Assembly (NCBI GenBank): GCA_051877855.1
Contig: JBJEJH010000025.1
Span: 1 to 38,399, forward strand
From: MGBC120314 sp051877855
GTDB lineage: Bacteria > Bacillota > Clostridia > Lachnospirales > Lachnospiraceae
DNA: 38,399 nucleotides
Reading direction: 5' to 3'
Part shown: positions 25,064 to 31,892 of the stretch, piece by piece
How the letters are laid out: every line of letters begins with the position of its first letter
Position numbering within the stretch: position 1 is the first letter of the stretch
The notes under the pieces: generated by a model
What the model was told of the DNA's origin: nothing
Seen by the model: the letters and a program-made list of their open reading frames with translations, nothing else
Database searches by the model: none
Translations under genes and position numbers: made by a program

Positions 25064-25075
25064 ATTTATTACTAA

Positions 25076-25777
25076 TTAATCCAGCGCATTCTTCTTAACA
25101 ATACCCATGGCCTTCTTCACCGGTGGAAGCATCAGAATAACCACTGTAATAATACCCTCCAGCAATATGTATGCATAGTTATACGCAATCGGATAAATGA
25201 CCGCTAATGATGCCGGGAAATTCTCCGGCATATATTCCATCCAGTATAAGTATCCACCAATAGTATGGAATAAACCTCTTGCCAGAATTGCAACGATATA
25301 TCCCTTCATCAGAGCATTCTTCTGCTTATAGAAAAATCCTGAAACACCCAATGCTGCAAATGCCACAATATAATCGAGACATGCCTGAAGCGGCGAAAGA
25401 ATATAAGTTCCGCCATCCTGCACAAACTGCAGAATACCATATGCAAGTCCTGCCGTAAGACCGATCTTCGGTCCGTACCAGTAACCGATTAAAGTAACAA
25501 AAAGCATTGAACAAAGTGTTACCGAACCACCCCATGGCATCGGAATGATCTTCACATAGGATGTGGCAAATCCAAGTGCCAGAGCCACTGCACAATATAC
25601 CAGCTGCTTCGTTGAAAACATTTTGGCCTTCCCCGACGGTTCCTTGGATTCTTCCCCGGACTTCGTCTTAAGGAATGCCACTGCCACCAAAAGTGCGACA
25701 ATCAGAACAACAAATACCGTTGTCCCTACACTTGTGAGAGAATAATATCCCTCTTCTGCATTAAAAAATAATGACAT
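25076..25777 (-). CDS. thiT: Thiamine transporter substrate-binding subunit ThiT (ECF type)
   Basis: ThiT is the S-component that binds thiamine and docks on the shared ECF energising module. The 233-residue membrane protein has a first helix (TVFVVLIVALLVAVAFL), a hydrophilic stretch rich in Lys, Glu and Ser, then the family core: YVKIIPMPWGGSVTLCSMLF, GYWYGPKIGLTAGLAYGILQ, and a Trp/Tyr-rich thiamine site (GGYLYWMEYMPENF). An N-terminal extra helix precedes the usual six. The gene is preceded by a TPP riboswitch, which supports the thiamine assignment. The ECF ATPases and EcfT are not in the window, as is normal for group II ECF systems. Confidence 0.94.
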   Translation of the reverse strand: MSLFFNAEEGYYSLTSVGTTVFVVLIVALLVAVAFLKTKSGEESKEPSGKAKMFSTKQLVYCAVALALGFATSYVKIIPMPWGGSVTLCSMLFVTLIGYWYGPKIGLTAGLAYGILQFVQDGGTYILSPLQACLDYIVAFAALGVSGFFYKQKNALMKGYIVAILARGLFHTIGGYLYWMEYMPENFPASLAVIYPIAYNYAYILLEGIITVVILMLPPVKKAMGIVKKNALD

Positions 25778-25783
25778 AAAAAA

Positions 25784-25810
25784 ATCCTCCTTTTTTCGTA
25801 AAAGGAGGGG
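25784..25810 (-). promoter_or_regulatory. thiT: Ribosome-site-sequestering hairpin of the thiT leader
   Basis: Minus strand: CCTCCTTTT, loop ACG, AAAAAAGGAGG, then ATTTTTTT and the ATG. The AAGGAGG in the 3' arm is the thiT ribosome site (spacing 8). The same hairpin with its T-run also resembles a terminator ending at the start codon, so either translation or transcription could be the controlled step. Confidence 0.7.
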
Positions 25811-25879
25811 CTTTTGTACGCAATTTTACAGAACACCCAAGCCGCTCGTGGTTCAGCTTCGCTTCTGTTTTCCTTACTT

Positions 25880-25965
25880 TGCTTCCTTACGCAGGTCTTA
25901 ACCTGATCAAGTAATGAGGGTCGCGTCTCAACCGATGCAATATCTGCATCAGTGCCCCTAGCCTT
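25880..25965 (-). promoter_or_regulatory. TPP riboswitch (THI element)
   Basis: On the minus strand all conserved blocks are present in order: GGCTAGGGGCAC, a variable helix (GATGCAGATATTGCATC), GGTTGAGACGCGACCCTCA, CTTGATCAGGTTAAGACC, and TGCGTAAGGAAGC. It binds thiamine pyrophosphate and represses the downstream gene. About 70 nt separate it from the ribosome-site hairpin of thiT, and the intervening stretch could carry the switching helix. Confidence 0.95.
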
Positions 25966-25980
25966 TTCTTACGAATTTAA

Positions 25981-26009
25981 AATATACTATCAATTCATCC
26001 GTTCGTCAA
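25981..26009 (-). promoter_or_regulatory. thiT: Sigma-A promoter of the TPP riboswitch/thiT transcript
   Basis: Minus strand: TTGACG (26009-26004), 17-nt spacer, TATATT (25986-25981), just ahead of the riboswitch. Confidence 0.75.
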
Positions 26010-26071
26010 CGACTTTTTGAACCCCGTTTATAAATTTTCTTAATTTTTTTACGATTTTTTGTTAATTTTAT

Positions 26072-26101
26072 TTGACCGTACTTATGACATCGTTTTATAA
26101 T
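26072..26101 (+). promoter_or_regulatory. Sigma-A-like promoter of glf operon
   Basis: Plus strand: TTGACC (26072-26077), 18-nt spacer, TATAAT (26096-26101), about 30 nt before the glf ATG. Confidence 0.7.
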
Positions 26102-26130
26102 ATACGTTATGAACCATCAGGAGGTTATCC

Positions 26131-27279
26131 ATGTACGATTGCATCATCGTGGGCTGTGGCTGCGCCGGCGCGACAATAGCCCGAATTCTGGCAGAAGCCG
26201 GAAAAAGTGTTCTTATATTGGAAAAAAGAGACCATATTGGCGGAAATTGTTACGATACATATGATTCCGACGGAATCTTAATTCACCTTTACGGTCCACA
26301 CATTTTTCACACAAACAAGCAGAATGTCTATGAATTTCTGTCCCGATTTACGGAATGGTACAACTACTCTCATGAAGTTCTGGCAAACATTCATGGCACT
26401 CTTGTCCCGGTTCCCTTCAATCTCAACACTTTAGAGATTGCATTTCCGGAAAAATGTAAGGAATTAGAGTCAAAGTTAACCAGCAAATACGGTATCGGTG
26501 CCCGCGTTCCCATCCTTCAGCTTATGAACGACGAGGATGAAGACATCAAAGCCATCGCGCAGTATGTCTATGAGAACATTTTCCTGCGTTACACCATGAA
26601 ACAGTGGGGTCAGAAGCCGGAAGAAGTCGATTCTTCTGTAACCGCCCGTGTACCGGTATTGATTTCCAGTGACAACCGTTATTTTCAGGACACCTACCAG
26701 GGAATGCCCCTGCACGGCTATACGGAAATGTTTAAAAATATGTTGGATCATCCGAACATAGAGGTTTCGCTTTCCTGCAACGCATTATCACGAATCACCT
26801 TAGAAGATGGCCGGATCCGTTTTGACGGCAAGACTTTCAACGGACAGCTTGTCTATACCGGAGAGGTGGATGATTTATTTAAGGATATCTACGGTGCCTT
26901 ACCATACCGTACATTGGATTTTGTATTTGAAAATTATCCGCAAAAGCATTTTCAGCCAAAGGGCGTGGTGAATTATACCGTCAGTGAAGATTATACAAGA
27001 ATTACCGAATTCAAGTATCTAACCAATCAGACAAAGGACAATTGTACCACTATTGTCAAGGAATACTCCAAGGCCTATGAGAAAGGAACCGGTCAGATTC
27101 CATATTATGCCATCCTCAATGAGGAAAATAATGCAAAATACAACCGATACGCTTCGGAAGCCGCAAAGTATAAGAATCTTACACTTTTGGGACGACTTGC
27201 TGAATACAAATACTACAATATCGATGCCATTGTAGATCGCGCATTGAAGACTGCCGAAGAACTCTTATTACAAATTTGA
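26131..27279 (+). CDS. glf: UDP-galactopyranose mutase
   Basis: This flavoenzyme interconverts UDP-galactopyranose and UDP-galactofuranose, the donor of galactofuranose for surface glycans. The 382-residue protein has the Rossmann FAD motif at the N-terminus (IIVGCGCAGATIARILAEAG, EKRDHIGGNCYD), LYGPHIFHTN, FLRYTMKQWGQKPEEVD, and GALPYRTLDF with the active-site Arg region, and ends LGRLAEYKYYNIDAIVDRAL. AGGAGG precedes the ATG. It is first of three plus-strand genes with a family 2 glycosyltransferase and a kduD-like dehydrogenase, suggesting surface polysaccharide or glycolipid synthesis. Confidence 0.95.
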   Translation: MYDCIIVGCGCAGATIARILAEAGKSVLILEKRDHIGGNCYDTYDSDGILIHLYGPHIFHTNKQNVYEFLSRFTEWYNYSHEVLANIHGTLVPVPFNLNTLEIAFPEKCKELESKLTSKYGIGARVPILQLMNDEDEDIKAIAQYVYENIFLRYTMKQWGQKPEEVDSSVTARVPVLISSDNRYFQDTYQGMPLHGYTEMFKNMLDHPNIEVSLSCNALSRITLEDGRIRFDGKTFNGQLVYTGEVDDLFKDIYGALPYRTLDFVFENYPQKHFQPKGVVNYTVSEDYTRITEFKYLTNQTKDNCTTIVKEYSKAYEKGTGQIPYYAILNEENNAKYNRYASEAAKYKNLTLLGRLAEYKYYNIDAIVDRALKTAEELLLQI

Positions 27280-27293
27280 TTTCATGGAGGAAG

Positions 27294-27323
27294 ATGTCAT
27301 TTAAGACACCACAACAATTATGA
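27294..27323 (+). CDS. Possible 9-codon leader ORF overlapping the glycosyltransferase start
   Basis: ATG at 27294 reads MSFKTPQQL and stops in the ATGA overlap with the glycosyltransferase ATG at 27320. GGAGG (27286-27290) lies only 3 nt before it, which is short. The downstream gene has no ribosome site of its own at normal distance, so translational coupling through this mini-ORF is plausible but unproved. Confidence 0.3.
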   Translation: MSFKTPQQL

Positions 27324-28339
27324 AAGTATTATCCATAGCCGTTCCATGCTATAATTCTGCAGAGTATATGCGACACTGCATAGATTCCCTGCTGATTGGA
27401 GGAGAAGATGTAGAGATCATTATCGTGGATGATGGTTCTACAAAGGACAACACCGGGGAGATTGCGGATGAATATGCGCAAAAATATCCCACCATCGTCA
27501 GGTCCATCCATCAGGAAAATGGTGGTCATGGCGAAGCCGTTAATACCGGCTTAAAAAACGCAACCGGCGTATTTTTTAAGGTAGTTGACAGCGATGACTG
27601 GGTCAACGAGAATGCCTATCGAAAACTCCTTTCCACAATGAAATACATGATTTCCACAGAGACCCAGTTGGACCTTTTGATTTCCAATTATGTCTACGAA
27701 AAGGAGGTCGCAAAACGTAAAAAAGTAATCCATTACCGCAATGCCCTTCCTACGGAACGTATTTTTACCTGGAACGAAACTAAGAAATTTCACATTTCCC
27801 AATACATATTAATGCATTCGGTAATATATCGCACACAGCTTCTGAGAGATTGTGCCCTCTCCCTTCCGAAGCACACCTTTTATGTGGATAACATCTTCGT
27901 TTTCCATCCACTTCCTTATGTACAGACCATGTACTACGTGGATGTAAATTTTTATCGCTACTTCATCGGACGAAGTGATCAGTCTGTCAATGAAAAAGTT
28001 ATGATCAGCCGTGTGGACCAACAGCTTTCGGTCAACAAAATCATGCTGGACTACTACTGCGACACGAAGATTCCGGATCGTCACTGTCGACGTTATATGT
28101 TAAATTACCTTAAGATCATGATGGTAGTGTCATCCGTGATGCTGATTCTTTCATCAACACAGGAAAATTACCAGAAAAAGAAGGACCTGTGGAAATATGT
28201 ATACAACAAAGACAAACTTTTATGGATCCGTCTCCGTTTCGGAATTCTGGGACAGTGTGTAAACTTTCCGGGTCACGGCGGACAGGAGATCACCAAAACC
28301 GGATACCGGATTGCCAACAAATTTATAGGTTTTAATTAA
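27320..28339 (+). CDS. Family 2 glycosyltransferase
   Basis: This inverting GT-A transferase moves a sugar from a nucleotide donor. The 339-residue protein begins with the GT2 core LSIAVPCYNSAEYMRHCIDS, VEIIIVDDGSTKDN, NGGHGEAVNTGL and the DXD-like metal motif VVDSDDW (88-94). The C-terminal part has no clear membrane helix pair, so it probably works at the membrane face. It follows glf by 40 nt, so UDP-galactofuranose is a possible donor, but the sequence does not prove it. No in-frame start other than the ATG at 27320 is available after the TAA at 27302. Confidence 0.9.
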   Translation: MKVLSIAVPCYNSAEYMRHCIDSLLIGGEDVEIIIVDDGSTKDNTGEIADEYAQKYPTIVRSIHQENGGHGEAVNTGLKNATGVFFKVVDSDDWVNENAYRKLLSTMKYMISTETQLDLLISNYVYEKEVAKRKKVIHYRNALPTERIFTWNETKKFHISQYILMHSVIYRTQLLRDCALSLPKHTFYVDNIFVFHPLPYVQTMYYVDVNFYRYFIGRSDQSVNEKVMISRVDQQLSVNKIMLDYYCDTKIPDRHCRRYMLNYLKIMMVVSSVMLILSSTQENYQKKKDLWKYVYNKDKLLWIRLRFGILGQCVNFPGHGGQEITKTGYRIANKFIGFN

Positions 28340-28366
28340 TATTTCAACTACAAGGAGGAACAAAAA

Positions 28367-29128
28367 ATGGTATTAGACATGTTTAAATTGGATGGTAAGG
28401 TAGCAATCGTAACCGGAGCCAACACCGGTCTTGGACAGGGTATGTGTGTGGGACTTGCAGAAGCAGGAGCAAAGGTTGTAGGTGTTGCCAGAAGATCTTG
28501 TGACGAAACAGCTGCACTCATCAAAGAGTTTGGCGGTGAATTTACTGCGGTAATCGCTGACCTTTCTTCTACTGAAGTTATCGATGATATTATTGCTCAG
28601 GCATTAGATGCTTATGGCAGAATTGATATTCTCGTAAACAATGCCGGTATCATCAAGAGAGAAGACGCAATTAACTATACAATGGCCGACTGGGATGCTG
28701 TATACGCAGTAAACCAGAAGGAAGTATTCTTCTTATCACAGGCAGTGGCAAAGCAGTTAATCAAGCAGGGAGAAGGCGGAAAGATTATCAATGTAGCGTC
28801 CATGTTATCCTACCAGGGCGGCATCCGTGTTCCGGCTTACACTGCAAGTAAGAGTGCCATCTTAGGTCTTACCAGAGCCCTTGCCAATGAATGGGCTAAA
28901 TACAACATTCAGGTAAACGCCATCGCTCCGGGTTATATGGCAACCAATAATACCGAACAGCTTCGTAATGACGAAAACAGAAGTACTGAGATTCTGGATC
29001 GTATTCCGGCAGGTCGTTGGGGTACACCGGCTGATATGCAGGGAACCGTCGTATGGCTCGCTTCCAAGGCATCCGATTACGTAAATGGTTTCACAGTTGC
29101 CGTTGACGGCGGCTGGTTAGCAAGATAA
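28367..29128 (+). CDS. kduD: KduD-like 2-deoxy-D-gluconate 3-dehydrogenase (SDR family)
   Basis: A short-chain dehydrogenase that reduces 2,5-diketo-3-deoxygluconate, or oxidises 2-deoxygluconate, with NAD(H). The 253-residue protein has the dinucleotide motif TGANTGLGQGM, NNAGI, the Ser-Tyr-Lys set (VASMLSYQGG, YTASKSA), and the KduD-like C-terminus RIPAGRWGTPADMQGTVVWL and GFTVAVDGGWLAR. KduD normally serves uronate and pectin breakdown with KduI. Here it lies 27 nt after a glycosyltransferase and with glf, so its role may be different. AAGGAGG precedes the ATG. Its codons are biased toward those of highly expressed genes. Confidence 0.85.
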   Translation: MVLDMFKLDGKVAIVTGANTGLGQGMCVGLAEAGAKVVGVARRSCDETAALIKEFGGEFTAVIADLSSTEVIDDIIAQALDAYGRIDILVNNAGIIKREDAINYTMADWDAVYAVNQKEVFFLSQAVAKQLIKQGEGGKIINVASMLSYQGGIRVPAYTASKSAILGLTRALANEWAKYNIQVNAIAPGYMATNNTEQLRNDENRSTEILDRIPAGRWGTPADMQGTVVWLASKASDYVNGFTVAVDGGWLAR

Positions 29129-29134
29129 TAGCAA

Positions 29135-29188
29135 GTGCCCCGATACCCTGCATGCATCGCAGGATATCGGGGCACCCTTATTTTTTTC
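29135..29188 (+). terminator. Rho-independent terminator of glf-GT-kduD
   Basis: Hairpin GTGCCCCGATACCCTGC and GCAGGATATCGGGGCAC (29135-29175), followed by CCTTATTTTTTT on the plus strand. The convergent kinase gene ends at 29223. Confidence 0.93.
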
Positions 29189-29222
29189 CAACTACCTTAA
29201 AACTCAATTTACAATTCACATC

Positions 29223-31892
29223 TCACTCTTTCACCATAAACAACAATCCAAAGGTACCCGGTCCACAATTTGTGGCAACAGCCGGAGAGGCTTTCTGATA
29301 AATCACCTGTTCAAAAGGCACTTTCATTTGCACCTGTTCTTTAACATCGTTAAGTTCTTCGATACTCAGTCCGGCATAGGTAATAAATAATATTCTTTTA
29401 TCAATCTCGCCGTGAACATTAAGCGCCAGATCAACATATTTCCTCCATGCATACTCCTTGGTTCCTACCCTTAGCGTGCTTGCCTTCATATAGCTGTTTT
29501 TCAACACAATAACGGGATGTATCATGAGTGCCCTGCATATAGTATGTACTTTCGGCGAAACCCTTTGTGAACGCGCCAGATATTCTGTATCCGTAACAAT
29601 AAAGCTTGTCTTCACTCGTTTTTTTAGCTTCTCAATTTCCTTAACAATATCATCTTCCGCCATTCCCCTCGCTGCATAATCCGCTGCACACAAGGCCATG
29701 AGCCCCATGCCGCTGGACAAATGTCCGGAATCAATCACGATTACATTATCAAAGGTTTTGGCCGCCTCAACCGCATTGTCATAGGCTGCGCTCACATTTT
29801 TCGCCATTGATAGGTGAATGATATATTGGGCCTTTGTCAATTGTTCTGCAAAATATGCTTCATAATCTTCAACCTCCGGTGCCTTGGAATACACTATTTT
29901 ATCGTTTCCCTTCATATAGGAAAGAACTCCGTCCGTCCCAATCTCTTCTCCATCCACGAACGCGCCGCCTTCTGTGGTTACGCTGTATGATATTACCGGA
30001 ATCTGATACTTTTCCAACATATATTTTGGAAGATCAGCGGCACTTTCCGTGGAAATGATAACAGGAACCCTTTTTCTATGTGCAAGAACCGGCGACTCAA
30101 CCACACCGACGGAATTATCTTTCTTCATCAAATGGACTAACTCCCTTGGAAGATGTCGTAAAAGTTCTGTTTCCAACTGAATACCGCTGACCGGTTTTAA
30201 AAGGTACCCATCAAATCCTTCTCTTCGATAAAGATCTTGTTCTTCCCTTCCTGCATTGGCTGTCAGAACTACAACCGGCGTATTCTGATTTAATCCTCCG
30301 ATTTGCTTTCGAAGGTTGTGCATACACTCAATGCCATCCATCTCCGGCATAACATGGTCCATAAAAATAACATCGTATCGGTTTTGAAGCGTTTTTTTCA
30401 GGCACTCCATACCACTTGTAACCATATCAATATTTACCTTGGTATCCCGCAGAAGCTTTGTTGCAACCATCAGATTCATCTCATTGTCATCAACAATCAG
30501 TACACTTGCCTTCGGCGCCTCAAAACTTTGTTTATAGTGTTGCCTTGTATTAAGGACATGTCTTTCTTCCAGATTTAGTTCGCCAATCTCTGCTTCATCA
30601 ACGACTTTCTGCGGTATGGTAATAACAAAAGTAGAACCCTTCGTGTAAACACTATTTACCGCAATCTCACCGTTCATAAGCTCCACTAATTGCTTCACAA
30701 TAGAAAGACCCAGGCCGCTTCCTTCAATGTATCGGTTCTTTTCTTCATCCGCTCTCTTGAATGCAGTGAATAAATATGGAATGCTTTCTTTTTTTATTCC
30801 GATGCCCGTATCCGTTACTGTATAAGATATCAATGCCAGGCCATCCCCCTGTTTTTTACATTGAATCGACAACGTAACAAAGCCTTCCGACGTGTATTTT
30901 ACTGCATTATTCAGAACATTAATAAGAACCTGTTTAATTCGCACCTCATCGCCATATAACTGCGAAGGCATCTCCTTATCCACATCAACATGAAATTCCA
31001 GCCCTTTTTCCTTCGCCCGCACCCAGATCATATTGACAATATCGGACAACATCGCTCCAACGTCATAGGCAACCGGCACAACATCCATACTACCGGATTC
31101 AATTTTTGACATATCCAGAATATCATTAATCAGTGTGAGAAGCATTTTACTTGCCCCTTGAATACTTCGGGCATCTGCTGCCACTTCCTCGGAAACATCC
31201 TCCCGCAGAATCATCTCATTTAAACCAATAATGGTGTTAATTGGTGTTCTGATTTCATGGCTCATGCTGGAAAAGAATCGATTTTGAGCTTGATTCAGCT
31301 CCTCAATCTCTTTTTTCTGTTTCTTTGTCGTATCATTCTCCGACTGGTAAATCGCATTCTGAAACAAAATCATGCCGCAAATCACAAACGTTACAATATT
31401 CAACGAAAAAAAGGAATCCACATACGCCATGTGTATCGTGTGTGAAACGATAAGTCCCGGATAGTAATACGCAATGTAATAGCAGACCGCACTAATAAAA
31501 AAACTACTGGCAATGAGAAAATATTTTATCTTCTTCTCTACAACAAGACACACAAAAACAACGCCAAATAAAAACCAGATCGGAGCACCTCCGTAGATAC
31601 CTCCGGCAGTTAGGAAATTATAGGGCAATACAACCCAAATAATGAGTACCGCTATCAGAACAGCTCCCAGCTGAATATTTCGAAAACGAATCGACCAAAA
31701 TGCTATACCGGAAATAACCACAAATCCAAGCAGCATAGCTATCACATTGACAGTGCTCTCTCCGTTCAGGGCTCCTGCTATTGTTCCTGCTGCCATACCA
31801 AGTAATCCACACATCACAAGCAGTCGGAACATACGCTCTTGACGACTAAGACTACCATCGGCAATAGCCCGAACCTGTTTTTTCAGATTCAT
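29223..31892 (-). CDS. Hybrid histidine kinase with receiver and C-terminal DegV-like domain
   Basis: An 889-residue fusion. About six membrane helices (23-180) form an undescribed sensor. HisKA follows with His212 (SSMSHEIRTPINTIIGLNEM), then an ATPase domain with N box (NVLNNAVKYT), DTGIGI (361-366) and GSGLGL (391-396). A receiver at 461-580 has Asp512 (VIFMDHVMPEMDG) and Lys566. Residues 609-889 form a complete DegV/EDD-like domain: IISTESAADLPKYMLEKYQI, DSGHLSSGMGL, and NCGPGTFGLLF. DegV (FakB) proteins bind fatty acids; here the usual HTGPG His is replaced by Asn and TDS reads STES. It overlaps the upstream kinase gene by ATGA and is last in a three-gene operon. DegV may sense a lipid or act as output. 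Confidence 0.93.
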   Translation of the reverse strand: MNLKKQVRAIADGSLSRQERMFRLLVMCGLLGMAAGTIAGALNGESTVNVIAMLLGFVVISGIAFWSIRFRNIQLGAVLIAVLIIWVVLPYNFLTAGGIYGGAPIWFLFGVVFVCLVVEKKIKYFLIASSFFISAVCYYIAYYYPGLIVSHTIHMAYVDSFFSLNIVTFVICGMILFQNAIYQSENDTTKKQKKEIEELNQAQNRFFSSMSHEIRTPINTIIGLNEMILREDVSEEVAADARSIQGASKMLLTLINDILDMSKIESGSMDVVPVAYDVGAMLSDIVNMIWVRAKEKGLEFHVDVDKEMPSQLYGDEVRIKQVLINVLNNAVKYTSEGFVTLSIQCKKQGDGLALISYTVTDTGIGIKKESIPYLFTAFKRADEEKNRYIEGSGLGLSIVKQLVELMNGEIAVNSVYTKGSTFVITIPQKVVDEAEIGELNLEERHVLNTRQHYKQSFEAPKASVLIVDDNEMNLMVATKLLRDTKVNIDMVTSGMECLKKTLQNRYDVIFMDHVMPEMDGIECMHNLRKQIGGLNQNTPVVVLTANAGREEQDLYRREGFDGYLLKPVSGIQLETELLRHLPRELVHLMKKDNSVGVVESPVLAHRKRVPVIISTESAADLPKYMLEKYQIPVISYSVTTEGGAFVDGEEIGTDGVLSYMKGNDKIVYSKAPEVEDYEAYFAEQLTKAQYIIHLSMAKNVSAAYDNAVEAAKTFDNVIVIDSGHLSSGMGLMALCAADYAARGMAEDDIVKEIEKLKKRVKTSFIVTDTEYLARSQRVSPKVHTICRALMIHPVIVLKNSYMKASTLRVGTKEYAWRKYVDLALNVHGEIDKRILFITYAGLSIEELNDVKEQVQMKVPFEQVIYQKASPAVATNCGPGTFGLLFMVKE

